DNA from: Oscillospiraceae bacterium
GTDB taxonomy: Bacteria; Bacillota; Clostridia; Oscillospirales; Ruminococcaceae
DNA length: 48,482 nucleotides
Assembly: GCA_017435045.1 (NCBI GenBank)
Contig: JAFSFT010000014.1
Coordinates: 1-48,482, forward strand
Direction: 5' to 3'
The notes beneath the pieces were generated by a model. The model searched no databases, was not told the DNA's origin, and saw only the letters and a program-made list of their open reading frames with translations. The position numbers and the translations under genes were made by a program. Positions 33,258-44,442 of this stretch are shown here, piece by piece; position 1 is the first letter of the stretch, and every line of letters starts with the position of its first letter.

Positions 33258-33905
33258 GTGAAAAAAAGGCGAAAAGAACACCATCCAAAGCGGTTTGGAA
33301 TAGCAGTGCTGACAATAATACTTACAGCATCGGCTTTTATATATATTGATTTGTGTCTGCGTCCTGTGGTTATTACAGTTGCACAGTATCATATACAAAG
33401 CCTTATAAACAAGGCGGTAAACAATGCCATAATCACAGTTATGGACAAAACACAGTATTCGTATGATGACCTGGTGGAGATAGGCCGTAATTCATCTGAT
33501 GAGATTGTATCGGTAAACTACAACAGCCTGCATATAAACAAGCTGCGTTCCGAACTGATAAAGGTTTCCATAGAAGAAACGCAGAAAATCCCCGTAAGTT
33601 ATGTATATATCCCCATAGGGAACATAACCAGTATAGATATTTTACAGAATAAAGGGCCAAAACTCAAGTTTACCGTTACGCCGTCCTCCTATGTGGAGGC
33701 AGAGGTGGAAAGCGTGTTTCAGAACACGGGGATAAACCAGATAAACCATCAGATATTTATAAACGTAAAGGTAACTGCAAACGCCCTTATACCCAACTAT
33801 TCTACCAGCGTTTACTCGGAAAATAAAGTCTGCGTTGCAGAAACCGTTATAATAGGCAAAGTTCCCGACAGTATCGGCAACGGTTTTCTTTATTCAAATG
33901 GCTGA
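33258..33905 (+). CDS. yunB: Sporulation protein YunB
   Basis: A 215-aa protein with one N-terminal membrane helix (about 14-35), then an extracytoplasmic domain. It matches YunB, a mother-cell protein of Bacillus made under sigma-E that is needed for full sporulation. Recognisable parts are INKAVNNAIITVM, YIPIGNITSIDIL and the C-terminal GKVPDSI. The GTG start is supported by GCGGGGG and the short gap. It is divergent to the J-domain operon. I did not find a clean sigma-E promoter. Confidence 0.88.
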   Translation: MKKRRKEHHPKRFGIAVLTIILTASAFIYIDLCLRPVVITVAQYHIQSLINKAVNNAIITVMDKTQYSYDDLVEIGRNSSDEIVSVNYNSLHINKLRSELIKVSIEETQKIPVSYVYIPIGNITSIDILQNKGPKLKFTVTPSSYVEAEVESVFQNTGINQINHQIFINVKVTANALIPNYSTSVYSENKVCVAETVIIGKVPDSIGNGFLYSNG

Positions 33906-33933
33906 TGTTATTAATTATTATAATATATTATAA

Positions 33934-35982
<2,049 letters not shown>

Positions 35983-35992
35983 GGAGTTTATT

Positions 35993-36262
35993 ATGAAAAT
36001 AGACATCAGACATATTGCAAAGCTTTCAAAGCTTTCAATCCCTGAAGATCAGATTGAAAGATTTGAAGAAGAAATGCAGGCAATCATTCAGATGGTTGAA
36101 AATCTTCCTGAAATTGAAGGCAAGGCAACTGCAGTTGACACAGAAAACACAATGGAACTCAGAGCAGACGAGGTTATCCCTTCCGCATCCAGAGAAGATA
36201 TGCTTATGAACGCACCACAGACTGCTGCAGGCTGTATTGTTATGCCAAAGGTAGTAGAATAG
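35993..36262 (+). CDS. gatC: Asp-tRNA(Asn)/Glu-tRNA(Gln) amidotransferase subunit C
   Basis: An 89-aa small subunit that clamps GatA to GatB. IRHIAKLSKLSIPEDQIERF is the family opening, and LRADEVIPSASREDMLMNAP the C-terminal pattern. Together with GatA and GatB it converts misacylated Glu-tRNA(Gln) and Asp-tRNA(Asn) to the correct forms. It lies 10 bases before gatA. Confidence 0.95.
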   Translation: MKIDIRHIAKLSKLSIPEDQIERFEEEMQAIIQMVENLPEIEGKATAVDTENTMELRADEVIPSASREDMLMNAPQTAAGCIVMPKVVE

Positions 36263-36272
36263 GAGAGTTAAA

Positions 36273-37724
36273 ATGGATAAATTGTACAGCTTATCAGCTA
36301 AATCCATGAAAGAACTTCTCGACAAAAAAGAAGTTTCTTCTGTGGAAATTACAAAATCTGTTATCGAAAGAATCGAAAAAACAGACAAGGATGTTTGTGC
36401 TTACAACTCCTACAACTTTGAAAATGCACTTAAAAATGCAGAAGCTGTAGACACAAAACGTGCAAACGGCGAAGCACTTGGTGCTCTTGCAGGCATTCCT
36501 CTTGCAGTTAAAGACAATATTCACGTTAAAGGTCTTAAAACAACCTGTTCTTCCAGAATGCTGGAAAACTTTGTTGCACCTTTTAACGCTACAGTTACAG
36601 ACAAACTCAACGCAAGCGATGCAATCATCGTGGGTAAAACAACAATGGACGAGTTTGCAATGGGTTCTTCCGGCGAATCCTCCAAGCTTGCAGTTGCTAA
36701 AAACCCATGGGATACAAGCAGAATCCCTGGCGGTTCTTCCTCCGGTTCTGCAGTAACAGTTGCAGCAAGCCAGGTACCGTTTGCAATGGGTACAGACACA
36801 GGCGGCTCCATCCGTATGCCTGCTGCTTACACAGGTATTGTAGGTCTTAAACCAACATACGGCACAGTTTCCCGTTACGGCATCATTCCACTTGCATCCT
36901 CCTTTGACCAGGCAGGTCCTATGGCAAGAAATGTTGATGACCTTGCAATGCTCTTTAATGCAGTTTGCGGCAGAGACAAAATGGACGCTGTTACAAAGAA
37001 CTATACCTTTGACGGTTACGGCGACAGTGTTAAAGGCATGAAAATCGGCGTTCCAAAGGAATACTATGGCGAAGGTGTTCAGCCTGCAGTAAAAGAAAGA
37101 GTTTACGCAGCAATCGAAACACTTAAAGCACAGGGTGCAGAAATTATGGAAATTTCTCTGCCATCCACAGAATATGCACTTGCTGCATACTATATCATAC
37201 AGTGTGCTGAAGCAGCATCCAACCTTGGCAGATACGACGGCCTCAGATACGGCTTCCGCGGCAGCAATACATCCAACGTTGAAGACCTTTACCTCACTAC
37301 AAGAAGCGAAGGCTTTGGCGATGAAGTTAAGAGAAGAATTATGCTTGGTACCTGCGTGCTCAGCAGCGGCTACAGCGATGCTTTCTATAAACGTGCAAAA
37401 CTTCTCCAGCAGAATATCGCAAAGGAATTTACAGATGCATTTAAATCCTGCGATGTAATCATCACACCATCCATCGCTCTTACAGCGTGGAAATTTGGCG
37501 AAAAGGCAGGCAACCCTGCAGAAGTTTATGCTGCAGATATCTGCACAATTACACTTAACATTGCAGGTCTTCCTGGCATGAGCGTTCCTTGTGGATTTGA
37601 CAGCACAAACAATATGCCTGTTGGTTTCCAGATTATCGGTAAAAAATTCAGAGAATCTGACATTCTCACAGTTGCTAAATGCTACGAAAATGCAGTTGGC
37701 GGCTTTGCAGTAAAGGAGTTTTAA
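36273..37724 (+). CDS. gatA: Asp-tRNA(Asn)/Glu-tRNA(Gln) amidotransferase subunit A
   Basis: Amidase-signature subunit that releases ammonia from glutamine. The Ser-cisSer-Lys triad is Lys80 (LAVKDN), Ser155 (PGGSSSGS) and Ser179 (TGGSIRMPA). The 483-aa length is normal. Codon choice (GTT, GCT, CTC) resembles the other highly expressed genes here. Three bases separate it from gatB. Confidence 0.97.
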   Translation: MDKLYSLSAKSMKELLDKKEVSSVEITKSVIERIEKTDKDVCAYNSYNFENALKNAEAVDTKRANGEALGALAGIPLAVKDNIHVKGLKTTCSSRMLENFVAPFNATVTDKLNASDAIIVGKTTMDEFAMGSSGESSKLAVAKNPWDTSRIPGGSSSGSAVTVAASQVPFAMGTDTGGSIRMPAAYTGIVGLKPTYGTVSRYGIIPLASSFDQAGPMARNVDDLAMLFNAVCGRDKMDAVTKNYTFDGYGDSVKGMKIGVPKEYYGEGVQPAVKERVYAAIETLKAQGAEIMEISLPSTEYALAAYYIIQCAEAASNLGRYDGLRYGFRGSNTSNVEDLYLTTRSEGFGDEVKRRIMLGTCVLSSGYSDAFYKRAKLLQQNIAKEFTDAFKSCDVIITPSIALTAWKFGEKAGNPAEVYAADICTITLNIAGLPGMSVPCGFDSTNNMPVGFQIIGKKFRESDILTVAKCYENAVGGFAVKEF

Positions 37725-37727
37725 GCT

Positions 37728-39170
37728 ATGAATAATAAATACGAAATCGTTGTTGGCTTAGAAGTACACGCAGAGCTTTCAACAAAAACAAAAATATTCT
37801 GCGGCTGTAAAAACGAATTCGGCGCAGAAGTAAATACAAACGTATGTCCTGTTTGTATGGGCCTTCCCGGTACACTTCCTGTACTTAACGAAAAGGTAGT
37901 TGAATACGGCATCAGAATGGGTCACGCACTCAACTGTACAATCAACCGTGCAACAAAGCACGACAGAAAAAACTATTTCTATGCTGACCTTCCAAAAGCA
38001 TACCAGACAACACAGGACGATGTGCCTCTGTGTGCAAACGGTTACCTTGATATCCTTGTAGGTGACGAAACAAGAAGAATCGGCATTACAAGACTTCACA
38101 TCGAAGAAGATACAGCAAAACTTATCCACGCAGATGAATTTGGCGGCACACTTATCGACTTCAACCGCTGCGGTGTTCCACTTATCGAAATCGTTTCCGA
38201 ACCTGATATGCGTTCCGCAGAAGAAGCAAAGGTTTATCTTGAAACACTCCGCACAATCCTTCTTTATCTCGGCATCAGTGATGCTAAAATGCAGGAAGGT
38301 TCCATTCGTGCAGACGTTAACGTTTCCGTACGTCCTGTAGGCAGCAAGGAATACGGTGTTCGTGTTGAAACAAAGAACGTTTCCAGCTTCAGCGGCGTTT
38401 ACAATGCTATTGTTTACGAAGCTAACAGACAGATTGAAGTGCTTGAAAACGGCGGCGAACTGTTCCAGGAAACAAGAAGATGGGACGATGCAGCGGGTAA
38501 AAACGTGCTTATGCGTTCCAAGGAAGACGCACAGGATTACCGTTATTTCCCTGAACCTGATCTTCTCGGTTATGTAATTCCAGAAGAACTGGTAGAAAAC
38601 CTCAAAGCAGAACTTCCTGAACTTCCTGTACAGAAAACACTCCGTTATATGAATGAATGCGGCCTTTCCCGTGCAGATGCAGAAACAATTGCTCTCAGTA
38701 AGGACAAGGCAGTCTTCTTTGACGCTTGTATGGCTACAGGCAAATGCGGTCCTAAACTTCTTTCCAACTGGGTACTTGGCGAAATTACCCGTGTAGCAAA
38801 CGAAAGAAGATGCGAAATCAGCGAACTTCCACTTACAGTGGAAAATCTTGTGGATATGATTGCTCTTATCGAAAACAAGACAATTTCCAACGCAGCAGCA
38901 AAAACTGTATTTGAAATTATCGTTGACAAGGACGAAAAACCTGCTGACATCGTTAAAGCAAAAGGTCTTGCACAGATCAGCGATTCTTCTGCTCTCCAGA
39001 CAATTGTAGACAGCGTTATCGCAGCAAACGAAAAAGCAATCAACGACTACAAAGGCGGCAGAACAAACGTTCTCGGCTTCCTTGTTGGTCAGTGTATGAA
39101 ACAGTCCAAAGGACAGGGCAACCCTGCAATGTTCAAGGAAATGATGATTGCAGCTATCGAAAACAGCTAA
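37728..39170 (+). CDS. gatB: Asp-tRNA(Asn)/Glu-tRNA(Gln) amidotransferase subunit B
   Basis: The kinase-like subunit that phosphorylates the misacylated tRNA's side chain and transfers ammonia to it. The VVGLEVHAELSTKTKIFC start and Cys25, Cys27, Cys40 and Cys43 form the usual zinc site. ADVNVSVRPVGS and the C-terminal YqeY-like tail (GRTNVLGFLVGQCMKQSKGQ) are present. The 480-aa length is normal. A hairpin follows. Confidence 0.97.
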   Translation: MNNKYEIVVGLEVHAELSTKTKIFCGCKNEFGAEVNTNVCPVCMGLPGTLPVLNEKVVEYGIRMGHALNCTINRATKHDRKNYFYADLPKAYQTTQDDVPLCANGYLDILVGDETRRIGITRLHIEEDTAKLIHADEFGGTLIDFNRCGVPLIEIVSEPDMRSAEEAKVYLETLRTILLYLGISDAKMQEGSIRADVNVSVRPVGSKEYGVRVETKNVSSFSGVYNAIVYEANRQIEVLENGGELFQETRRWDDAAGKNVLMRSKEDAQDYRYFPEPDLLGYVIPEELVENLKAELPELPVQKTLRYMNECGLSRADAETIALSKDKAVFFDACMATGKCGPKLLSNWVLGEITRVANERRCEISELPLTVENLVDMIALIENKTISNAAAKTVFEIIVDKDEKPADIVKAKGLAQISDSSALQTIVDSVIAANEKAINDYKGGRTNVLGFLVGQCMKQSKGQGNPAMFKEMMIAAIENS

Positions 39171-39184
39171 TTTAACAAAACAGA

Positions 39185-39209
39185 AAGGGAAGGAGCAATT
39201 CCTTCCCTT
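39185..39209 (+). other. Strong hairpin after gatB without a T-run
   Basis: A perfect 10-bp stem (AAGGGAAGGA / TCCTTCCCTT) with a 5-base loop, followed by GATTTATAAG rather than T residues. It may be a weak terminator, a 3'-end stabiliser or a processing site before the next gene. Confidence 0.6.
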
Positions 39210-39230
39210 GATTTATAAGAGATTAAAGTT

Positions 39231-40373
39231 ATGATTGAAAGAATAAACGGGTTTTTAAATCAGGATATTGCATACATTGTTATAAGCGGTGTACGCAAAG
39301 GTGCCGAAAGTGAATATTCAAAGGTTACAGCTAAGCCTTTTGCGGCAAAAAACGGCGTGAAATATCAGCTTGAATACACAAAGGGCAAGCAGGTTGTGCA
39401 TCAGAATATCGAAAAGGATGCTCTGGCAGAAAATATCGCACAGCTTTTTGAAACCTTTACACAGTGTGTGATTTACGGTGCAGAAAACGATTTTCACCTC
39501 AACTGCTTTAACGGCAAAATCAAAGCCAAAACAATGGCACCAAGCAAAAAGGTAAAGGTTGCTCATCATAACAAGCAGAAGGAATACGTTTTCAACGAGG
39601 GCGATGAAATAGACTTTCTTATCTATCTTGGCGTTATGACAAAGGATAAAAAGGTCGTAAAGGCAAAATACAATAAATTCCGCCAGATAAACAAGTATCT
39701 TGAACTGCTTAAAAGCTCCATTGATTCTCTGCCGACCGACAGACCACTTAAAATTGTGGATTTTGGCTGTGGCAAGGCATATCTTACCTTTGCACTGTAC
39801 TACTATGTTGTAAAAATCCTTAAAAGAGAGGCATATATTACAGGTCTTGACCTTAAGGAGGATGTAATTGACTACTGCAACAAGGTTGCAAAGGAGCTTG
39901 GTTATGACACTCTTGAGTTCCAGAAGGGTGATATCAAAAATTACTCCAGAACACAGGATGTCGATATGGTAATTATGCTTCACGCCTGCGACAATGCAAC
40001 AGACGAGGGCATAGTGCAGAGCATTAAATTCAATGCAAAAATCATTATTGCGGTTCCTTGCTGTCAGCACGAGTTTTTTTCTCAGATTAAAAACGACAGC
40101 TTAAATCCTATGCTCAGCCACGGCATTATCAAAGAAAGGCTTTCCGCACTTGTTACAGACAGCCTGCGTGCACAGATTCTTAAGGCAATAGGCTTTGAAG
40201 TGTCTGTTATGGAGTTTATAGAAACCGAACATACACCTAAAAACATTGCCATAAGAGCGGTGAAAAAAGGCGGCTTCAACAAAAAAGCATTTGAGGAATA
40301 CGAGTCTTTCAGGGATAATTTCAGTCTCAGCCCATATATCGAACAGCGTTTCAGACAGGAAAACTTTCTTTAA
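39231..40373 (+). CDS. GSTCD-like class I SAM-dependent methyltransferase
   Basis: A 380-aa protein. The C-terminal two thirds holds a Rossmann methyltransferase with motif I IVDFGCGKAYLTFALYYY (about 176-193) and an acidic motif II near GLDLKED. The LHACDNATD and VPCCQHE segments are typical of the family called GSTCD-like or Methyltransf_32. The first 170 residues are a separate domain I cannot name, with AKYNKFRQINKYLELL just before motif I. The substrate is unknown; RNA is a family guess. It follows the gatB hairpin by 21 bases, with only a weak ribosome site (AAGAGA). Confidence 0.85.
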   Translation: MIERINGFLNQDIAYIVISGVRKGAESEYSKVTAKPFAAKNGVKYQLEYTKGKQVVHQNIEKDALAENIAQLFETFTQCVIYGAENDFHLNCFNGKIKAKTMAPSKKVKVAHHNKQKEYVFNEGDEIDFLIYLGVMTKDKKVVKAKYNKFRQINKYLELLKSSIDSLPTDRPLKIVDFGCGKAYLTFALYYYVVKILKREAYITGLDLKEDVIDYCNKVAKELGYDTLEFQKGDIKNYSRTQDVDMVIMLHACDNATDEGIVQSIKFNAKIIIAVPCCQHEFFSQIKNDSLNPMLSHGIIKERLSALVTDSLRAQILKAIGFEVSVMEFIETEHTPKNIAIRAVKKGGFNKKAFEEYESFRDNFSLSPYIEQRFRQENFL

Positions 40374-40390
40374 AATACAATAAATACAAT

Positions 40391-40437
40391 CAGCACATCA
40401 AAAGGTTAAACAAAGCCTTGCGATGTGCTGTTTTTTT
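40391..40437 (+). terminator. Intrinsic terminator before the spoIIIA operon
   Basis: CAGCACATC pairs with GATGTGCTG, with a further AAGG/CCTT pairing inside, and seven T residues follow. Confidence 0.9.
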
Positions 40438-40484
40438 GTTCTATCAAAAGGACAGGCATCATATATTTTATTGAGGTGAAAATA

Positions 40485-41312
40485 TTGGATGTATATAAAT
40501 ATCTGCCGCAGGCACTTGCTTTTTATATAGATAACTACAGATTGAAGGAACATATAACCGAAATACGGCTGCGCCGCAATAAGGCTGTACAGCTTACTGT
40601 GTTGGGAAAATGCGATACAGCCTGCGGTATTGTTTTGCGTGACAATGAGCTGGAGGATATATTCTATAAAATGTGCGGCGGCTCACGCAATATATATGAT
40701 GATGAAATTTCAAACGGATATATAACCCTGTCTGACGGCTGCAGAGTGGGTATAGGGGGAGAGTTTTATTATAATGCTTCTTTGCAAAAATATATTTTAA
40801 AGGAACTTATGTCCCTTAATATACGTATATCAAGAGATAATGTGTTTTTTGAAAATCAGAGTATTCTTTTTGAAAAAACTGTGCCGGCAACCCTTGTTGC
40901 AGGCCCGCCTCACAGCGGTAAAACCTCTCTGCTAAAGCTTTATGCACAGCAGCTTTCTGAAAATTTCAGGGTTGTGCTGTGCGATGAAAGAAACGAACTT
41001 TATACAGAAAATATAAACTGCGATGTGCTTAAAGGCATAAAAAAGCCGCTGGCTGTATCAATGGCCACAAGAACACTTAATCCGCAGTATATTATCTGTG
41101 ATGAAATCGGTCTGCGGGAGGAAGCAGAGGAAATACTTTCGGCTGTTAATACAGGGGTAAAATTTATCTGCTCTGCCCATGGAAAAACAAAGGCTGACCT
41201 TATGCGTCGTCCAAATGTAAGGCTTTTGCTGGACAGCGGTGTCTTTGAAAAAATAGTATTTGTAGCCCAGCAGCAAAACAGATTTTTTATAAAGGATTGC
41301 ACAGATGTTTAA
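40485..41312 (+). CDS. spoIIIAA: Stage III sporulation protein AA (ATPase)
   Basis: AAA-type ATPase on the mother-cell side of the SpoIIIA-SpoIIQ channel that feeds the forespore during engulfment. Walker A GPPHSGKTS is at 140-148, and IICDEIG is a Walker B match. The start is TTG at 40485: GAGGTG lies 6 bases upstream, and the protein then opens DVYKYLPQALAFYI as expected. An upstream ATG at 40425 falls in the terminator. CATATATT at 40460-40467 resembles a sigma-E -10 (CATACAnT) but the -35 is weak. Overlaps spoIIIAB by 8 bases. Confidence 0.95.
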   Translation: MDVYKYLPQALAFYIDNYRLKEHITEIRLRRNKAVQLTVLGKCDTACGIVLRDNELEDIFYKMCGGSRNIYDDEISNGYITLSDGCRVGIGGEFYYNASLQKYILKELMSLNIRISRDNVFFENQSILFEKTVPATLVAGPPHSGKTSLLKLYAQQLSENFRVVLCDERNELYTENINCDVLKGIKKPLAVSMATRTLNPQYIICDEIGLREEAEEILSAVNTGVKFICSAHGKTKADLMRRPNVRLLLDSGVFEKIVFVAQQQNRFFIKDCTDV

Positions 41313-41739
41313 GCTTATCGGCTGTATAATGATAATTTTTTCTTCGGTATTTATCTTCAGCCAGAAAATTATTGAAAGTTATTTTACATATAAATTTCTT
41401 ACTTATGCTGAAGACATAACAGAAAAGGTTATGTATGAAAGTACAATAAATCTTTCTTATGATAAAATCTGCAGAAAGATAGGGTTTGATAAAGAAAGTT
41501 ATTTTAAAAAAGCGGAAAATAACAGGTATATAAGCCGCAGAGAATATCTTAAAGTGAAAGATTTTATGGACAATCTGGGAAAAAGAGACAGCCAGTCAGA
41601 AAAACAGTATATAAGCTATAATCTTAAAAATATAAAAACAGAAAAAGAAAAGTATTATAAATCCTACTGCGAAAACAGAAAAGTTTATATTCTGTCAGGC
41701 ACAGCAATAGGATTGATTACAGTTATTTTTCTCATCTGA
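41305..41739 (+). CDS. spoIIIAB: Stage III sporulation protein AB
   Basis: A 144-aa membrane protein with hydrophobic segments at both ends (residues 1-20 and about 128-144) and a charged helical middle. Sequence conservation is low, and the length is shorter than the Bacillus protein (171 aa). It resembles a GspF-like part of the channel. The call rests partly on its position between AA and AC. It starts inside the end of spoIIIAA. Confidence 0.8.
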   Translation: MFKLIGCIMIIFSSVFIFSQKIIESYFTYKFLTYAEDITEKVMYESTINLSYDKICRKIGFDKESYFKKAENNRYISRREYLKVKDFMDNLGKRDSQSEKQYISYNLKNIKTEKEKYYKSYCENRKVYILSGTAIGLITVIFLI

Positions 41740-41750
41740 CAGGAGAAAAA

Positions 41751-41945
41751 ATGGAAGTAGATTTGATTTTTAAAATTGCCACAATAGGCATAATAGTGGC
41801 CGTGCTTAATCAGGTTCTGATACGCTCGGGACGGGAAGAACAGGCAATGCTTACAACCCTTACAGGGCTTATTGTTGTGCTTATGATGGTGGTTACACAG
41901 ATAAAGGAATTGTTTGATACTATAAAGTATCTGTTTGAACTGTGA
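41751..41945 (+). CDS. spoIIIAC: Stage III sporulation protein AC
   Basis: A 64-aa protein with two membrane helices (IFKIATIGIIVAVLNQVL; MLTTLTGLIVVLMMVV), the known size and pattern of SpoIIIAC. It is a small channel component in the mother-cell membrane. AGGAG precedes the ATG. Confidence 0.93.
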   Translation: MEVDLIFKIATIGIIVAVLNQVLIRSGREEQAMLTTLTGLIVVLMMVVTQIKELFDTIKYLFEL

Positions 41946-41946
41946 T

Positions 41947-42327
41947 ATGGAAATATTAAAAATAGGTGCGGTTATACTTATTACTGTTGTTTTTATAAAC
42001 GGTCTGCCAACATTCAGCAGGGAAATTTCAATGCTGATAACGGTATCTGCCTGTATAGTAATTCTGCTTTACATTGCAGATATGATGATACCGACAGTGG
42101 AATATATAAAAAATATAGCAAAAAACATATCCTTTGACGGTATGGATGTAGTGCTTAAGGCTGTTGGCGTGGGTTTTATAACGCAGTTTGTATCGGATAT
42201 AGCATCAGACAGCGGAAACAAATCCCTTGCCAATCAGATGATTTTTGCAGGCAGAATTTGCGTGCTTATGCTTGCCATGCCAGTTTTTCTGCAGATTTTT
42301 AAAATTATAGAACAGCTTACACACTGA
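41947..42327 (+). CDS. spoIIIAD: Stage III sporulation protein AD
   Basis: A 126-aa protein with about four hydrophobic segments, with the AD-typical VGFITQFVSDIASDSGNKSLA and AGRICVLMLAMPVF. The first half resembles SpoIIIAC. I chose the ATG at 41947, 1 base after the AC stop, as coupled translation; a TTG 4 codons earlier would overlap AC. It ends 2 bases before AE. Confidence 0.92.
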   Translation: MEILKIGAVILITVVFINGLPTFSREISMLITVSACIVILLYIADMMIPTVEYIKNIAKNISFDGMDVVLKAVGVGFITQFVSDIASDSGNKSLANQMIFAGRICVLMLAMPVFLQIFKIIEQLTH

Positions 42328-42329
42328 TT

Positions 42330-43409
42330 ATGAAAAAGATTGTTTTGATATTTGTAATGTTTATTCTGGTTTGTCTGCCTGTATCAGCACAGCAGAGCGA
42401 AGAACAGGGTAACAGCAGCTATTACAATAAAGCCGAAAGCTTTGCTGCGGAATATGGTATTGATTTTAAAACTCTTAAGGAAAATCCTTTTGATACCTTG
42501 TGGAACACAGCACTGTCAGCGGTAAAAAAAGCACTTACAAGTCCGGCAAAAATTTTTGGCAGGATAACGGCTATTCTGCTGCTTACCTCATTTATAAATC
42601 TGTTTTCCCAGGATGGGTCAAAGCAGATAGTACAGCTTATAAATGCAGTTACAATGCTTGTGTTGTTTGCCAATGTGTACGACAGCCTTACTGTGATGAT
42701 AAGCCAGACAACGGACAGGTTTATTGATGTAAAAAACTTTATGACAGCATTCCTGCCTGTGCTGGCAGGCTTTTCCTTTTCTTCGGGAGAGATGGTCACA
42801 TCAACCTTATATACCGGCTTTTTTATGATATGTGTTGTCACAGTGGCAAACTTCAGTATAAATTACATAGTACCATCTTTAAATCTGTTTATGGCTGTGG
42901 GGATAACTGCTTCGCTTTTGCCTGCAGTAAACCTTAAGCCATTGTGCGATTTGTACTCAAAGGCTGTAAAGATAGCTATGACGGCATCGGTTTCTGTGCT
43001 GTGCTTTGTGCTTACACTGCAGACAGCCATAACTCAGGGACAGGACAATCTTGCTGTAAAAACAGGCAAGGCAATAATAGGCAGTGCTGTGCCGATTATT
43101 GGGTCAGCTCTGCAGAGTGCGGTGGGCAGTGTGTATGCCAGCGTAGGGGTGCTTAAGGGCTTTTTTGGCCTTGCAGGCATTGTGGTTATCATAAATATAT
43201 TTCTGCCGTCAATTGTTAATCTTGCGGCAAACTGGCTTGGATATTATCTGATGAGTGCATTGGGCGAGGTGCTTGAAAACAAAACCGCGGCGGAAATACT
43301 GTCGGTATTCAAGGGTGTTACCGAAATTCTGCTTTCGATGTCGGTGCTTTTTATGGTGCTGCTTATCTTTTCCATGACAATTCTTATAAAGACAACACAG
43401 GGAGTATAA
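42330..43409 (+). CDS. spoIIIAE: Stage III sporulation protein AE
   Basis: The largest membrane subunit of the channel, 359 aa. It has an N-terminal signal-like segment (IVLIFVMFILVCLPVSAQ) and about seven membrane helices. KTQQ- and Gly-rich loop segments such as KAIIGSAVPIIGSALQSAVG are typical of AE. Start follows AD closely. Confidence 0.94.
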   Translation: MKKIVLIFVMFILVCLPVSAQQSEEQGNSSYYNKAESFAAEYGIDFKTLKENPFDTLWNTALSAVKKALTSPAKIFGRITAILLLTSFINLFSQDGSKQIVQLINAVTMLVLFANVYDSLTVMISQTTDRFIDVKNFMTAFLPVLAGFSFSSGEMVTSTLYTGFFMICVVTVANFSINYIVPSLNLFMAVGITASLLPAVNLKPLCDLYSKAVKIAMTASVSVLCFVLTLQTAITQGQDNLAVKTGKAIIGSAVPIIGSALQSAVGSVYASVGVLKGFFGLAGIVVIINIFLPSIVNLAANWLGYYLMSALGEVLENKTAAEILSVFKGVTEILLSMSVLFMVLLIFSMTILIKTTQGV

Positions 43410-43410
43410 A

Positions 43411-43866
43411 ATGGAACAGCTTGCAAAAATGACAGGAGTGCTATGTATTTCGGTTGTGGCAATGGAGATAGTTTACAATCTGGGGCATTTTCCGTCTGTG
43501 GAAAGGTCGGTAAGGTTTATAACAGCGGTTTATATAGTGCTTACAGCTTTAAAAACCTTTGGAAATACACAGTTTACGATAATGCCGCCTGTATGGGATG
43601 ACAGCAGTGCTGTACATGAATATACGCAGCAGTTCAGCGATACTGTTATTGAAGAAACAGAAAACAAAGCAGAAGAAATAATACGACGGCGTCTGCAGGA
43701 AAAAAACATATCCTATAATCAGGTATCAGTGCATATATTAGAACAAAATGGACTTCTGACAGCGGAAAAAATTGTTATAGAATGTGAAGACAGCCACAAA
43801 GCTGCTGCAGAAGACTGTATACAGGATTTTATAACAGAGGAAACAGTGATAATTACGGGAGAATAG
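43411..43866 (+). CDS. spoIIIAF: Stage III sporulation protein AF
   Basis: A 151-aa protein with two N-terminal membrane helices (about 6-25 and 32-48) and a soluble domain (about 75-151) of the ring-building type found in AF and AG. It begins 1 base after the AE stop. Low conservation is normal for AF, and position supports the call. Confidence 0.88.
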   Translation: MEQLAKMTGVLCISVVAMEIVYNLGHFPSVERSVRFITAVYIVLTALKTFGNTQFTIMPPVWDDSSAVHEYTQQFSDTVIEETENKAEEIIRRRLQEKNISYNQVSVHILEQNGLLTAEKIVIECEDSHKAAAEDCIQDFITEETVIITGE

Positions 43867-43870
43867 TTTT

Positions 43871-44422
43871 GTGAAACCGGATTTTAGCAGAATAATTGAA
43901 TATCTGTCACAAAAGGGAAAAAGCAACCTGTTTGTTGCAATAGGGATTCTTGGGATTTTTCTGATATTCATAAGCGATATGGGAGCGGGCAACAAAACGG
44001 ACATAAAGGCCGGTGAGGAACAATCCCTGTATCAGTACAAGGTAAGGCTGGAAAAGGAAATTACAGATCTGCTGGGAGAGATTGATGGGGTTGGAGAGGT
44101 CAAGGTTATGATTACCCTTGAGTCCGGCGAAGAAAATGTATATGTACATCAGGAAAAAACAGCCAGCGACACCCACAGACAGCAGGGACAGAACAACAGC
44201 CAGGAGGAAGTAAAGATAACCTCTGAAAATGAGATTGTTATTATTGATAAGTCCGGCAGCAATTCAGCACTTGTAGAAAAAACACTGCAGCCTGTTGTGC
44301 AGGGGGTGGCGGTTGTATGCAGCGGTGCTGACGACATTAAAGTTGTAAGTGCTGTTACAAATTCCGTGTCGGTGGTTCTTGGTGTTCCCACACACAAAAT
44401 ATGTGTTACTAAAAAGAGATAA
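43871..44422 (+). CDS. spoIIIAG: Stage III sporulation protein AG
   Basis: A 183-aa ring-forming channel protein. It has one membrane helix (NLFVAIGILGIFLIFIS, about 19-35) and a soluble RBM fold with VKVMITLESGEENVYV and QGVAVVCSGADDIKV. Start is GTG with GGGAGA upstream. It ends 20 bases before AH. Confidence 0.94.
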   Translation: MKPDFSRIIEYLSQKGKSNLFVAIGILGIFLIFISDMGAGNKTDIKAGEEQSLYQYKVRLEKEITDLLGEIDGVGEVKVMITLESGEENVYVHQEKTASDTHRQQGQNNSQEEVKITSENEIVIIDKSGSNSALVEKTLQPVVQGVAVVCSGADDIKVVSAVTNSVSVVLGVPTHKICVTKKR

Positions 44423-44442
44423 TATAGTGGAGGCATTTTATT

